From Orobanche coerulescens (Eukaryota > Streptophyta > Magnoliopsida > Lamiales > Orobanchaceae), in contig JAWKAU010000042.1 of NCBI GenBank assembly GCA_033398695.1, positions 496,001-560,000 of the forward strand: 64,000 nucleotides of DNA, given 5' to 3'. A program made the translations under genes and the position numbers. This document shows, piece by piece, positions 44,826 through 57,548 of this stretch. The notes beneath the pieces are model-generated. The model was given only the letters and a program-made list of their open reading frames with translations, searched no databases and was not told the origin of the DNA. Position 1 is the stretch's first letter; every line of letters starts with the position of its first letter.

Positions 44826-47800
44826 AAGGTCGAGGGACAATTTGAGTGTCGAAATTTTTCTGATCTTAAGAAGGTTAAGATAGCCACTGTAGAGTTCACC
44901 GGGTACGCTCTTGTATGGTGGGATCATATAGTTCAACTTAGGCATCGACGTGGGGAAAGACCCATAAATACATGGGAAGAACTGAAGCGAGTGATGAAGG
45001 AAAGATTTGTTCCTAGCTATTACATGAGGGACCTTAGGTATAGTCTCCAAACTTTAAGGCAAGGAACTAAGTCAGTAGACGATTACTATAAGGAAATGGA
45101 AACAGGACTGATTAGATGTCGTATAGAGGAGGACCACGATAGTACCATGACTAGGTTCTTAGCCGGACTTAATGTTGAGATTAGAGACCAATTAGAACTC
45201 ATGACTATGCATGACTTAGAAGAAATGATGCACACGGCTAGGAAAATAGAAACCCAAGTTCGGAGGCGTCAAACTAGGAAGACCCCCACTCCTAGTATTC
45301 CATGGAAACCGAGACAGCCCACTAACCATAAGGAAGACCCAAAACCGTCGGTCACTAGGGTCCAGACAGCCCCTAATCCGCCAACTAAGTCCCAACCTTC
45401 ACCAAATTCCAAACCTCAACCTAGGACACATGAGATTCGATGCTATATGTGTCAAGGTATAGGTCGCACAGCCCCAAACTGCCCAAATAAGCGAGTTGTA
45501 GTCATTAAGTCAGGGGAAATAGCGACTGAAAGTGAGAGTGAAGAAGAGATTAAGAATGAGGATAGTGGAGAAGAGATAGAAGAATGTAATGAAGAGATCT
45601 TAGAAGGGAAGATTAATGTAGTGCTTAGAATATCCTTGTCAGCTAAGGTAGTGGAAGATGAGGATAGCCAGAGGGAGAACTTGTTTCAGTGTAGGTGCTA
45701 CATTAAGGAGAACCTCTGTAGTATGATCATAGACGGGGGTAGTTGTGTCAATGTCGTTAGCACAGCCTTGGTGCAGAAACTAGAACTTAAAACCGAAAGA
45801 CACCCTAAACCATATAAGTTGATGTGGATGAATAATGCTGGAGAACTGAAAGTAGTGAGTAGATGCACCGTGCCCTTTAAGATAGGGAGATATGAGGACG
45901 AAGTAGTTTGCGACGTCTCCCCTATGCATGCCACCCAGATCCTTTTAGGAAGACCATGCAGTACGACCGCAAAGTTACTCATGATGGGTTTTCGAACAAG
46001 TATTCCTTCATTTTTGGAAAGAAGAAATTCAACCTATCACCTATGACCTCTAAGCAAATCCTTGAAGATCAGAGGATATTAGAACAAGCACTGAGAGAAA
46101 GCGAAAAAAAGGAGAAGAAAAAGAAAACAGTCACGGTGATCCCTAAAGGGATAAAAACCGTTGCCCTTTGTAGGGCTAGTGAAGTTAAACGGGCCTTGCT
46201 CGCAAGACGGCCTGTGGTTCTATTACTATTTCGTGATGTATTGCTTAATATTCCATCTATTCCTGAAACTACTGATCCATTGATTGTCTCGTTATTGCAG
46301 GAGTTTGAAGACGTGTTTCCTGAGGAGACACCACCCGGATTGCCGCCCGTTCGAGGCATCGAGCACTGTATCGACTTTGTTCCAGGATCCTCAATACCAA
46401 ACCGTCCCGCATACCGAAGTAATCCCGAGGAGACTAAAGAGATGCAAAGGCAAGTGGATGAACTACTAACAAAGGGACATGTGAGAGAGAGTATGAGTCC
46501 TTGTGCAGTTCCAGTATTGCTAGTACCGAAGAAAGATGGCTCGTGGAGGATGTGCGTAGACTGCCGTGCAATAAACAACATTACGGTGAAATATCGACAT
46601 CCCATCCATAGACTTGACGACATGTTAGATGAATTATATGGTTCCACAATATTTTCAAAAATTGATTTAAAAAGTGGGTACCATCAGATTCGAATGAAAG
46701 AGGGAGACGAGTGGAAAACGGCATTTAAAACAAAACATGGTTTGTATGAGTGGTTAGTTATGCCATTTGGGCTCACTAATGCACCAAGCACATTTTTGAG
46801 AGTAATGAATCATGTTCTACGTGCTTTTATTGGAAACTTTGTTCTTGTGTACTTTGATGATATCCTAATATATAGCACAAGTTTGAATGAACATATCAAG
46901 CATTTGAAAGAGGTGTTGCTTGTGCTTAGAAAGGAGCACTTGTTTGCTAACATTCAAAAATGCAACTTTGGCACCGAGAAATTGGCTTTCCTTGGTTTCG
47001 TTGTTAGTTCCCAGGGGATACAGGTCGATGAATAGAAAGTGAGGGCAATTAGAGAATGGGACAACCCCAAAAATGTGAGCGAAGTTCGAAGCTTCCACGG
47101 CCTGGCAAGCTTCTATCGCCGGTTTGTACCCAACTTTAGTACTGTAGCCGCCCCTTTGGCCGAGGTAATCAAGAAGAATGTTGGATTCAAGTGGGAACAA
47201 GAGCAAGAGACGGCCTTCAAGGCCTTGAAAGAAAAACCGACGAACGCTCCACTACTAGCCCTGCCGAATTTTGCTAAGTCTTTTAAGATTGAGTGTGATG
47301 CGTCCGGTACATGTATAGGAGCTGTTTTGATGCAAGAAGGTAGGCCGATTGCCTACTTCAGTGAGAAGTTGGGAGGAGCTTCGCTGAACTATCCAACTTA
47401 CGACAAGGAAGTATATGCCTTGGTTCGAGCACTCGAGACTTGGCAACATTACTTACGGCCCAAAGAATTCGTGATACACACTGATCACGAGTCCTTGAAA
47501 CATCTGAAGGGGCAACAAAAGTTGAATAGAAGGCATGCTCGATGGATGGAATTTATAGAGACGTTCCCGTACGTAATCATGTACAAACAGGGAAAAGAGA
47601 ATGTCGTTGCTGATGCTCTATCTGGCAGGTATACCTTCCTGACTGCTTTAGAATCGAAAATACTTGGTTTTGAATTAATTAAAAATCTGTACGAGAAAGA
47701 CATTGATTTCGGCGAAATTTTCATTACTTGTGAGAAGTCTGGAGTAGATAAGTACTATAAGAGTGATGGTTTTCTGTTTAGAGAAAATAAGTTATGCATA

Positions 47801-48920
47801 CCTACTAGTTCTATACGTGAGCTATTGTTACTCGAGTCATATGGGGGGGGGGGGGGTTGATGGGTTATTTTGGCATTGATAAAACCTTTTCTGTTTTGCA
47901 AGAACATTTCTACTGGCCGGGTATGAAACGAGATGTCATTCGTATTTGTGGTCGCTGTATCGATTGTAAATTGGCTAAAATTCGAGTTCAACCCCACAGT
48001 TTGTACACCCCACTCCCCATTCCTAATACTCCTTGGACTGATATATCGATGGATTTCGTGTTGCGATTGCCTATAAACCGGTATGGGAGGGATTCTATAT
48101 TTGTTGTGGTTGATAGGTTTTCAAAAATGGCACATTTCATAGCTTGCCACAAAACTGATGATGCATTTCACGTGGCTAATCTTTTCTTTAGAGAGATCGT
48201 CCGTTTACATGGAATGCCTATGACTATAGTTTCTGATCGCGATGCTAAGTTCCTAAGTTATTTTTGGAAAACTTTATGGGCTAAATTAGGCACAAAACTT
48301 CTATTTTCTACCACTTGTCACCCACAAACTGATGGGCAAACCGAAGTAGTAAATAGAACTCTTTCTACATTGTTAAGGGTTATAATAAAAACAAACATCA
48401 AAACTTGGGAAGAATGTTTGCCACATGTTGAGTTTGCTTATAATCGAACAGTGCACTCTGCTTCTCAATTTTCTCCTTTTGAGATTGTTTATGGATTTAA
48501 TCCTTTGACCCCACTTGATCTTGTGGCTTTGCCTGTGACTGAAAGGATTAGTATAGATGGAAAGAAGAAAGCCGAGCTAGTTAAGCAACTCCATGAGAAG
48601 GCAAGAGTTAACATTGAAAGGCGTACTAAGCAGTATGTTGAGTGCGCCAACGGAGGAAGAAAGGAAGTGGTATTCGAACCTGGAGACTGGGTTTGGATAC
48701 ATATGAGGAAGGAAAGGTTTCCTGTACGAAGGAGATCGAAATTGCTACCAAGAGGAGACGGTCCTTTCATGATCTTGGAGAGGATAAATAATAATGTTTA
48801 TAAACTAGACTTACCAGGAGAATACAATGTATCTGCTACTTTTAATGTTTCTGATTTGTCTTTGTTTGAAGCAGGTGATCTCGCGGATCTGAGGACAGAT
48901 CCTTCTCAAGAGGGAGGGGA

Positions 48921-50538
48921 TGATACAACCACGGTTGTGCTACCAAGAGAGTTAGGAACGGTTGGAACCGTCATGGACCCCACTAGTCCTATCACACGTA
49001 CACGTGCTAGGAAATTGAGAGAACAAACGAGTGAAATATTGAGAACGAGTGACACTAGCACCACCTCACGAAATAAACTTAATGCACGTTCCACACTTGT
49101 TACCTTATTATCTGTTACTAACTCTTACGAAGACAACTCGGATCTTACTCAAGAGGTTTACTATATGACCTCGATCAAATCCTCTCTTGAAGACCCTCAC
49201 ACTGAGGCTACTTGGAGTACACTGAATAAAGACTCCGAACATAGAAGAAATCACGACCAAAGAAAAGAAGAAGACAAGCTCATCCTTAAGCTGCCCGAAT
49301 TGGAAGTGGAATTCATGTCTAAGTTTAGTGACTGTGCGACGGTGGATCTACTTGAGATTCAAGAAGGCCCGATAGTTGTTCAAATCCTAAGCCCAGATAT
49401 AGCTTTGCTTGAGGGCAGCCCAGATATAGCTAAAAACAAAAAGCTTGAGGGCGGACCCCAGATATTGCCTAAATAATGGCATGAGGGCGTCTTTGTCATA
49501 TTTCCTGAAAATGAGAGTTAAATCATAAAAACTCGGAAAGAGAAATACTCTGTAAAAAGGATGAACAACCGAAGGTCGATTTGATGATTAAGGAAAATCC
49601 ATCCTATCTTGGAAATTAGACTTAGGCATGAGGAAGCTTCAAGGAAGGTGTGATGTTGGTATTGTCTTGGAAAAGGGGACTTCAGCATGTGAAAGTTTCA
49701 AAGTGAACGTGAGGATTGTGAAGACCAAGACCTTTTCAAGATTTCTTTATTTACTTTATAGTTAAGTTGTTGTTAGTTTATTCCCTTTTAATCCAGTCCC
49801 ATGTGTAGCCGCCCTGCATTGTCTTAAAAAATAGGGACACTTGATTTTATTTCCTTAGTTTAATATGTCAGGGATAATATAGTTTGTTGTGTACACTCCT
49901 ATAAAAGGAGACCTTTAGGTAACGAGAAGAGGAACACAAAACTTTTGAAATCAAAAAGATATTTCGGCTTTGTGCTAGAATCAGAGCTGTTGCTTGAATT
50001 TTCTTGAGTATTATTCTTATAATTCTCACTTCTACATTCTTACAATTTTAATTCATAAAATTGTTAAGTCTTAAATCATAGAAACTTGAGTTCTTAGAAT
50101 AATTCCAAACGTTTTTTTAGAATACGATTCTAAGGGGATTATAGTAATTAATTCTAAGGGTTTGAAGTGCCCTCATCATTTCCGTATTCATTGTCGCTAT
50201 ACCAAAATACAGTCCATTGCTGTACCGACATACCGTGCTGAAGTATTGTCCAAGTGCCGCTGTACCAAAGTGCCCTACTGAAATGTATTCCATTGTTACT
50301 GTATCGAAGTGCTGTCCGAACATTGCTGTATCAAAGTAGTGTCCGAATAGTGCTGTATCGAAGTGCTGTCCGAACATTGCTGTATCGAGGTACTGCTGTA
50401 CCGACATGCTGTTCGCTATTGTTATTTGCTGTTTGCTGCTCGTTTGCTTCCGCTCGAGAACTTATACTTCCGCTTCACACAACCACGATTAACAACAGTC
50501 CCTGTATTGATATCACTGTTGGGTATCGATCGGTATCA
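48921..50538 (+). repeat. 3' LTR of Gyp-5
   Basis: 1618 bp after the purine tract AAGAGGGAGGGGA. The first 556 bp continue the pol frame, including [23 protein letters not shown] at 49900-49907. Degenerate 27-bp repeats at about 50190-50420. Confidence 0.88.
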
Positions 50539-50543
50539 AAAGA

Positions 50544-53500
50544 TTAATTCGTGGGATTCGTTGAAACGGAAACTTCGCAAGAGATATGTCCCCACGTCAC
50601 ATAGGCTGACCCTGTATCGCAAGATTGCCGACTGCATGCAAGGAAAGATGAGTGTTAGTGAATATATTGATGAGTTCGAGAATTTGACCTTGATGGGAGA
50701 GTTGGAGGAGAACGAAGAACAGAAGATGGCGCGGTTCTTGCGCGGTTTAAATCGAAACATAGCTAATTTGGTGGAGTTGTATCCATGCGCCGATTTTGAC
50801 ACCTTGTGTGGGTTGTGTTTCAGGGTTGAGACTCAAAATAGAATGAGGGTGGGAGGTTCGAATATGGAGCATAAAAAGTCAAGCGGATGGACTAAACCTG
50901 AGTTTCCCTCAAAATTCGGAACCACGAGTAGCGGCTCTAGTTCGGCTACCAAAACAGTGCCAACTTCAACCCCTAATCCAGTTCCTAAGGCTCCCAGCGC
51001 AAATAAAGAGATGAGTCTATCGAAGGTGCGCTGTTTTAAATGTCAAGGTTTTGGCCATTATCAAAACGCTTGCCCGAATAAGCGAGTCGTGACGTTGAGA
51101 GAGGCTCTCGCGGCCCAAGAGGATTTGTTAGACGAGGAAGAAGTAGAGAGGTTGGGTGATGTATTTGATTTGGAAGGCGAAGAAGAAGGAGATTGTGAGG
51201 CTTACGATGCTCCGAATTACGATACAACCTTGGTCCATCGCACTTTGCAAGCTAAGTCAGTTCCGAGCGAGTCAGAACAACAGGATCAAATATTCCATAT
51301 GAAGTGTCAAGTTAGAGATAAGTGGTGTAGTTTGATTATTGACGGAGGGAGTTGCACCAACGTAGCTTCGAGTGAGATGGTGACGAAACTTGGGCTAACC
51401 ACCACGGCTCACCCTAAGCCATATGCTTTACATTGGCTTGATGACGGAAGTAAGGTGAGGGTTTCGAAGCAAGTTCGGGTCGGATTGGCAATGGGTTCAT
51501 ATCGTGATGAGATATTATGTGATGGTTTTCCGATGGATGCTTGTCACGTACTTTTGGGACGTCCTTGGTTATTTGATAGGGATGTTTTGCATAGGGGTAG
51601 GAGTAACGAATACGAGTTGCGAGATAAGGGAAAGAAGATCGTGTTGAAGCCGATGTCACCTCAAGCTGTTCGTTCCATGAGTGCCAAACGAGGGGAAAAG
51701 CCGAACCTCACCATGTTCGCTAGAGAGAGGGAAGTTGAACACGCTATGGAGAGGGGTGAGCGTGTTTACATGCTGGTGATGAAGGAGACTCGATATGATT
51801 TCATGGTAGAGAAAAACGAGGGTACAGTGGCTGACTTATTACATGAGTTCGCGGACGTCTTCCCTGAAGAATTGCCGTCGGGTTTGCCGCCAATTCGTGG
51901 GATTGAGCATCAAATCGACCTTATACCGGGTGCACCTCTTCCGAATAAGGCTGCCTATAGGTGTAATCCCGAGGAAACGAAGGAACTTCAGAAGCAGATT
52001 GAAGAACTAATGAGCCGCGGGTATGTTCGAGAAAGTTTAAGTCCATGTGCGGTTCCGGTTCTACTTGTTCCTAAGAAGGATGGGTCTTGGCGGATGTGTA
52101 TCGATAGCTGAGCCGTGAATAATATAATGATCAAGTATCGATTCCCGAATCCGAGGCTGGATGATATGTTGGACGAGCTACATGGCTTGATGGTCTTTTC
52201 TAAAGTTGATTTGCGAAGTGGCTACCACCAGATTCGTATGCGGGAGGGAGATGAATGGAAGACGGCGTTCAAAACTAAGCATGGGTTGTATGAGTGGACT
52301 GTCATGCCATTTGGACTTACGAATGCCCCGAGTACTTTCATGTGTTTGATAAACGAAGTACTTGAGGCATTTTTGGGCAGATTGTGGTTGTTTATTTGGA
52401 TGATATTTTGGTTTATAGTCGGTCGGTGGAGGAGCATCTCGGGCATTTACGGCAAGTATTCGAGACTCTTAGGTCTCAAAGGCTTTATGGAAAGAAAGAA
52501 AAATGTGCATTTCTCGTCGAGAGCATAACTTTTCTTGGCTATGTTGTTTCGAAGGATGGAGTGTCGGTTGATCAAGGTAAAATTGAAGCTATTAAGTCGT
52601 GGCCTACCCCTAAAACCGTAACTGAAGTTAGATCATTCCACGGTCTTGCCTCTTTTTATCGGAGCTTTATTCGAGATTTCAGCACCATAACGAGTCCGAT
52701 AACAGAGTGTTTGAAGAAGGGTCCGTTTGTGTGGAGCAGGGCTGCCCAAGGGGCGTTTGAAAAGTTGAAGGCAAGGTTATGTGAAGCACCTATCTTGGCA
52801 TTACCCGATTTTGCACAGCCGTTCGAGGTGGAGTGTGATGCTAGTGGAGTTGGTATTGGGGCGGTCCTCATTCAAGGCAAGCGGCCTATTGCGTACTTTT
52901 TGGAGAAATTGAGTGGGGCTCGATTCAACTATTGTACTTATGACAAGGAGTTCTATGCCATAGTGAGAGCTCTTGATCATTGGAGTCATTACCTTCGGCC
53001 GAAACATTTTATTCTGCATTCGGACCATGAATCTTTGAAGTATATTAATGGACAGCAGAAGTTGAGTCCGAGACATGCTAAGTGGGTGGAGTTCTTACAA
53101 TTGTTTCACTTTTCATCGAAGTATAAGGACGATAGGAGCAATGTGGTTGCTGATGCGCTGTCTAGGAGGTATGCTTTAATCTCTACCCTTGATGTTCATT
53201 TGTTGGGGTTCGAAACGTTGAAAGATTATTATGTTGACGATGCTGATTTTGGGGAGATTTTTGGCCATTGTAAATCTGGTTCGTTTGGGGAGTTTGTGAT
53301 CCTGGAGGGGTTTCTCTTTAAAGGGAATCGACTTTGTTTGCCCAAGCATGCCGTTCGGGAGTTGTTGGTTCATGAAGCTCATGGAGGGGGCTTGGCTGGT
53401 CACTTTGGCACGGCTAAGACCATGGGGGTGCTCCAGGAACATTTTTATTGGCCGAAGATGCAAGGGGACGTGGCTGGCATCGTTGGCAAGTGTGTAACGT

Positions 53501-54603
53501 GTCATATGGCGAAGAGCTCATTCAAACCGGGCGAATATATGCCTCTAACGATTCTGGAAAGGCCGTGGGAAGATGTCTCGATGGATTTCATTGTTGCTTT
53601 GCCTCGAACCCAACGAGATAAGGATGCGATTAAGGTTGTTGTCGATCGTTTTTCGAAGATGGCTCATTTTGTTGCTTGTCACAAAACCGATGATGCGAGT
53701 AATGTTGCTAACTTGTATTTCCGAGAGGTGGTACGTTTACATGAAGTTACGAAGACTATTGTTTCGGACCGGGACTCGAAGTTTCTTAGCTACTTTTGAA
53801 ACACATTGTGGAGAAAGGTGGGAACCAAGCTTCTATTTAGTACTTCGCATCATCCTCAAACCGACGGCCAAACTGAGGTAACCAATCGAGCCTTGGGCAC
53901 TTTATTATGTGGTCTTGTGAGCAAGACACAAAAGGATTGGGATTTGAAGCTCGCACATGCGGAGTTTGCTTATAATCGCTCTCCTACTCATGCCACGGCA
54001 CACTCTCCATTTGAAGTAGTTTACGGGCTGAATCCTTATATGCCGTTAGATCTAATTCTATTACCGAGCGACGAATTGGTGCATAAGGATGCGGAGTCGA
54101 AGCTGAAGTCAATGGCGAAATTACACGAGCAAGTATGTAACCGAATCAAGGAGATAAATGAAGCTTACAAAAGAAATCCGAGCAAGCACAGAAAACTTAA
54201 ATTATTCGAAGTTGGCGATTTGGTTTGGGTGCATTTGAGAAAGGAGCGATTTCCGAGTAAGCGTAAGAACAAATTGATGCCGCGAGCTGAGGGACCACTT
54301 AAAGTAGTTGCGAAGGTGAATGACAATGCATACAAGGTAGAACTTCCGGGGGATTATGGGGTGCACGCTACTTTTAATGTTGGAGATATCTCTCCTTATA
54401 TTGATGACGACGGGATTGCAGAATTGAGGATAATTCCTTTTAAAGGGGGAGGGGATGATACGGGATTGACAAGCCCAAGGGAAGAAGACGAGGTGATGAT
54501 CGACGTAAGCGTCCATGCTACATACTTAGGCGAGAAGATAGACACGAGGCTTGGAGTGACTTTGGTGGTCGGGCTCGGAATAACGTTATTTTATATTATT
54601 TAT
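50544..54603 (+). pseudogene. gag-pol: Gyp-4 gag-pol, 3' part with two stops and one frameshift
   Basis: Resumes the gag frame after Gyp-5. CCHC knuckle CFKCQGFGHYQNAC (about 51031-51072); protease IIDGGSCTNVAS (about 51340). TGA at 52109 replaces the CGA of DSRAVNN. A missing base near 52380 shifts the frame before YLDDILVYS. RNase [12 protein letters not shown] (about 52840); integrase zinc region and core SMDF (about 53580), SDRDSKF (about 53770) and TEVTNR (about 53870). TGA at 53799 replaces the TGG of FWNT. The tail crosses the polypurine tract (AAAGGGGGAGGGGA, 54442-54455) and carries the module EVMIDV...TYLGEKIDTRLGVTL in the LTR. Confidence 0.9.
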
Positions 54604-55506
54604 TTAATAAAGGGTGCGACATGTGCAGCCCTATGTTGCTTTGTGTATTATTTTCCTTAATCAGTAGTAGCCCAAACTTGTTTAAGGGCGTTTTAGGAAG
54701 TAACCTTATTTATGTTACTAGGGTTTGGCGGCTATATATACATCATATAGCTCGGCCGATGGGATGGATGGAATACACTTGATATTTTGCTCTCTTTGAG
54801 TTTTATTTGTTTGACGTGTCTCAAACACCAATTCTTGATTATTGTTCGACGCGATTTCGAATTATAATCCGATCAATTCTCAATAGGTCTTGGGAAGAGA
54901 TCATCTTTGACGAGTTATAGGTATAACTCGTCAAAATCTTTTACTGTTTTTCTGTTCGTCCGATCGGAAACTGTTCTTGTTTGGACAGAATCTTTGGAGT
55001 CGTTCGTGGTGTTGTTCATCGGAGTATTATCCAGTTTCTTGTTCGTGGAACTTGCTTCCATCTCGTTAAATCGCAAAACTCAGATTTGATCGAGTTGCTG
55101 TCCAGAGACCGAGCGTGATTCCTGTTTCCTCCGCATTCGACCACAATTCACGGATCGCTACAGTTGTTGGCGATTCTCGATTGCTGTTGTTTTCCATTTG
55201 ACCGGCCGTTGTTTAGCTGTTGATTGATGTTGTTCGCTACTGCTATAGCGAAAGGGTAATCGTTGTTTAGTCGTGATTGTTGCTGTTCGCTACTGCTGTA
55301 GCGAAAGGGTAGTCGTTGTTTAGTCGTGATTGTTGTCGTTCGCTACTGCTGTAGCGAAGGGTGGTTGCTGTTAGTGGTTGACTGTTGCGGTCCATTATTG
55401 TTGTAGCGAAGGAAGGTTACTGTTTCGAGCCCATTTGGTAGATTGTTGTTTGTTTAGCTTTCGCAAAATTCTGTTTTCGCTTCGTCTCGATACAGGATTC
55501 GTATCA
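54456..55506 (+). repeat. 3' LTR of Gyp-4
   Basis: 1051 bp, TGATACGGG to CGTATCA. TATATATA at 54733-54740. Leader hairpin at 54906-54935 with 12-bp arms. Three hairpin repeats at 55232-55251, 55285-55304 and 55339-55358. Confidence 0.9.
54906..54935 (+). promoter_or_regulatory. Leader hairpin in Gyp-4 3' LTR
   Basis: Arms TTTGACGAGTTA and TAACTCGTCAAA, perfect, loop TAGGTA. The stem sequence differs from family A (CAAACTA/TAGTTTG) at several positions on both sides while pairing is kept. It lies 166 bp downstream of the TATA box. Confidence 0.62.
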
Positions 55507-56321
55507 AGTGGCTTGGTCTAAGGTTTGCTTGCCTGTAGTGTGTGGTGACCTTGGTATTACTCCGTTGAGGGTTCAGAACTAGGCCCTTATGACCCACCAT
55601 ATTTGGGCTCTCCTCGCTGGGTATCCTCGTTTTGTTTGGGTTAGCTGGGTTCGGTCATATAGAGTTCAGCAGTGTTCTTTTGGGGATATTCCTATCTCTG
55701 CTGCATCTTCTTGGTATTGGAAACAGCTGCTGAAGTTGTGTCCGCTTGTCATGGGAGAGTTTCGGTATTTTGTTGGTGATGGCTCTTCCTTCCGTTTATA
55801 GTCGGATCCTTGGCACCCTATGGTTTTGATTAGGCATTCTCTGCCTAGAGGGCCTCTTTGGACTGGCATTGATGTGCATGCCCATCTTGGTTCTGTTATT
55901 TCTGATGGTCATTGGGTTTGGCTAGTGGTAGATCGTTCCGAGTTTCAGCAGGTTGTTTCTTCCCTCCCTCCTATCAATGGAGGTCAGGATCGTATCTCTT
56001 GGAGACCGCATAGCTCAGGTTCCTATTCTTCTTCCTCCGCTCTTCGGTTCCTTAGAGCTTATCCTCCTTCTGTGCCATGGGTCCCTCTCCTTCTTGGCCC
56101 CGGGAAGATTCCTAGGCACTCCTTCATCTTATGGTTGGCTATTGAGGAGCGTCTGTCGACTATGGATAAGCCCTGGCTGCAACATGAAGATGGTATTTAC
56201 GTCCTTTGTGGGATGGCGTTAGAGTCTCATTCTCACTTATTCTTTATGTGCCCTTATTCTAGTAGGTGTATCTCTATTGCTAGGAGGAAGGTAAAATTTT
56301 GTTGGCCTCACTCTGAGTGGA
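55507..56321 (+). pseudogene. LINE L5 ORF2, C-terminal part
   Basis: Continues the LINE after Gyp-4. Encodes the segment before and into the zinc-binding domain (HEDGIYVLCGMALESHSHLF). Stops near 55580 and 55801. It is cut at CTGAGTGGA by NA-G and resumes at 62426. Confidence 0.83.
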
Positions 56322-57542
56322 TGATACGAATTATCCGGGGAGAAGTGGATACGTATCAGACGGAGTGTGCGTATGAATATCGTAGCGGAAGGCTTTTTGC
56401 GAGTATGGGTGTTTTTGGATGTATTTTGTGGGAGTAATACCGAATATGACGATGAAAATTCGAACAAATGGAAAATGGAAGTAATATCGGGAAAAGTGAT
56501 AATATCGATCAAGAAGACTTGAACGATCAAGAACAAGGGTTTATCGAATTAGACCTATAATTCGAGAAGGTGATTTCTTCCCAAGACCTATTGAGAATCA
56601 ATTGGATTATTACTCGAAAACGCGTCGAATAAAAATCAAGTTTCGATGAAAAGCATTCACCAAGAATAGAAGACACAATGTGTATTCTTATACTTCAACA
56701 TTCATAATACTCTATCTACATTACAAATGATAATCAACTCCTACTTATAGGAGGTGAAGTCTTAGTCTAAGGAATCAAACAAAAAAAAAGAAAATAATTC
56801 AAAGATTTATAAAATCTTTGAACAATCAAAACAAATCAAATAAAATACATACAAGAAACATAAATCACAAAATGGGGAAAATAAAATCCCTAAAATAAGT
56901 AAAAAGGAAAAGAAAAGTCAAAAATACACAAAAGTGTATAAAATATGTGGGCTGTCGGCAGGGACTCGACCGTGTCCCGTGACACGGCCGCGGCGCGGCC
57001 GACAGGCGCCGGCAGGGACTCGACCGTGTCCGCGTGACACGGTCGCGGCGCGACAAGGATGTCTGACAGTGACCCGGCACGGGCGCGGCGCGACAAGGAC
57101 CGGTGGTGACTCGACCGTGCGGCGTGACAAGGACGTTTGGCAGGACTCGACCGTGTCGCCTGGCACGGTCGGGTTGGTCGGACAGCGAGATCTCCTTATC
57201 CGGAAGAGTGTGACTCGACCGTGTCGGACGACACGGTCGGGTTCGGCCGACGCCGCCACACAGTGCAGGACATCTCGGCACGGGCCGTGCGACGACACTG
57301 ATCGGGTTTGGCGGCAATGCTCGGCCATTTTCCAGTGCGATATTTTTCGGCGGGCGAGATATTTTCCGCGAGTTGGATATTTTCATTTGGTTGGACATTT
57401 TCCGGCAGGTTGGACATTCCTTTTACGTCTTATGTCCGTTTTCTCGCCTAAAAATGTAGTCGTACGTGCATGATGCATTGTAAGGCCATTTATTTTGATC
57501 CTTGCTCCGTCTTCTTTATTCGGACTAGTCAATTCCGTATCA
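56322..57542 (-). repeat. Left outer LTR of NA-G
   Basis: 1221 bp, reverse. GC-palindrome region 56950-57310 (for example arms CGACCGTGTC/GACACGGTCG at 57216-57239). Hairpin TTCAAAGATTT near 56798. The leader hairpin (56541-56568) has one mismatch. Confidence 0.86.
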
Positions 57543-57548
57543 TCCTTA

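Larger units (their letters stand above)
39570..49476 (+). pseudogene. gag-pol: Gyp-5 gag-pol polyprotein, split by NA-B and frameshifted
   Basis: Gag is readable from about 39570 without a clear in-frame start (the ATG at 39558 is one base out of frame). It is split at 40082/44826 by NA-B. Gag core: WEELKRVMKERFVPSYYMRD. The knuckle CYMCQGIGRTAPNC has Arg where His is expected. Protease IIDGGSCVNVVS (about 45730). One G is missing near 45957. RT has YFDDILIYS (about 46850). There is a TAG stop at 47033. A 14-G run at 47843-47856 breaks the integrase zinc region. The integrase core has SMDF, SDRDAKF and TEVVNR. The frame then crosses the polypurine tract and runs about 550 bp into the 3' LTR, to 49476. 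Not functional as it stands. Confidence 0.86.
37805..50538 (+). mobile_element. Gyp-5, Ty3/gypsy element of a different (CRM-like) lineage
   Basis: TSD AAAGA (37800-37804, 50539-50543). LTRs of 1589 and 1618 bp, primer-binding site TGGTATCGGAGCTC, and a gag-pol of another type than Gyp-1/4 (RT with YFDD, knuckle CYMCQGIG). NA-B is inserted in its gag. LTR tips are TGATACAACC and CGGTATCA. The shared TAGGTC leader block is absent. I place it near CRM-type chromoviruses by overall protein sequence and because pol runs into the 3' LTR; this is not proven. Confidence 0.88.
31507..55506 (+). mobile_element. Gyp-4, Ty3/gypsy element expanded to 24 kb by nested insertions
   Basis: TSD AGTGG (31502-31506, 55507-55511). 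The element proper is only about 6.5 kb. NA-E lies in its 5' LTR and Gyp-5 (with NA-B inside) in its gag. The two LTRs are very similar, and its coding region carries only two stops and one frameshift that I can see, so it is one of the younger autonomous-type elements here. Confidence 0.92.
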
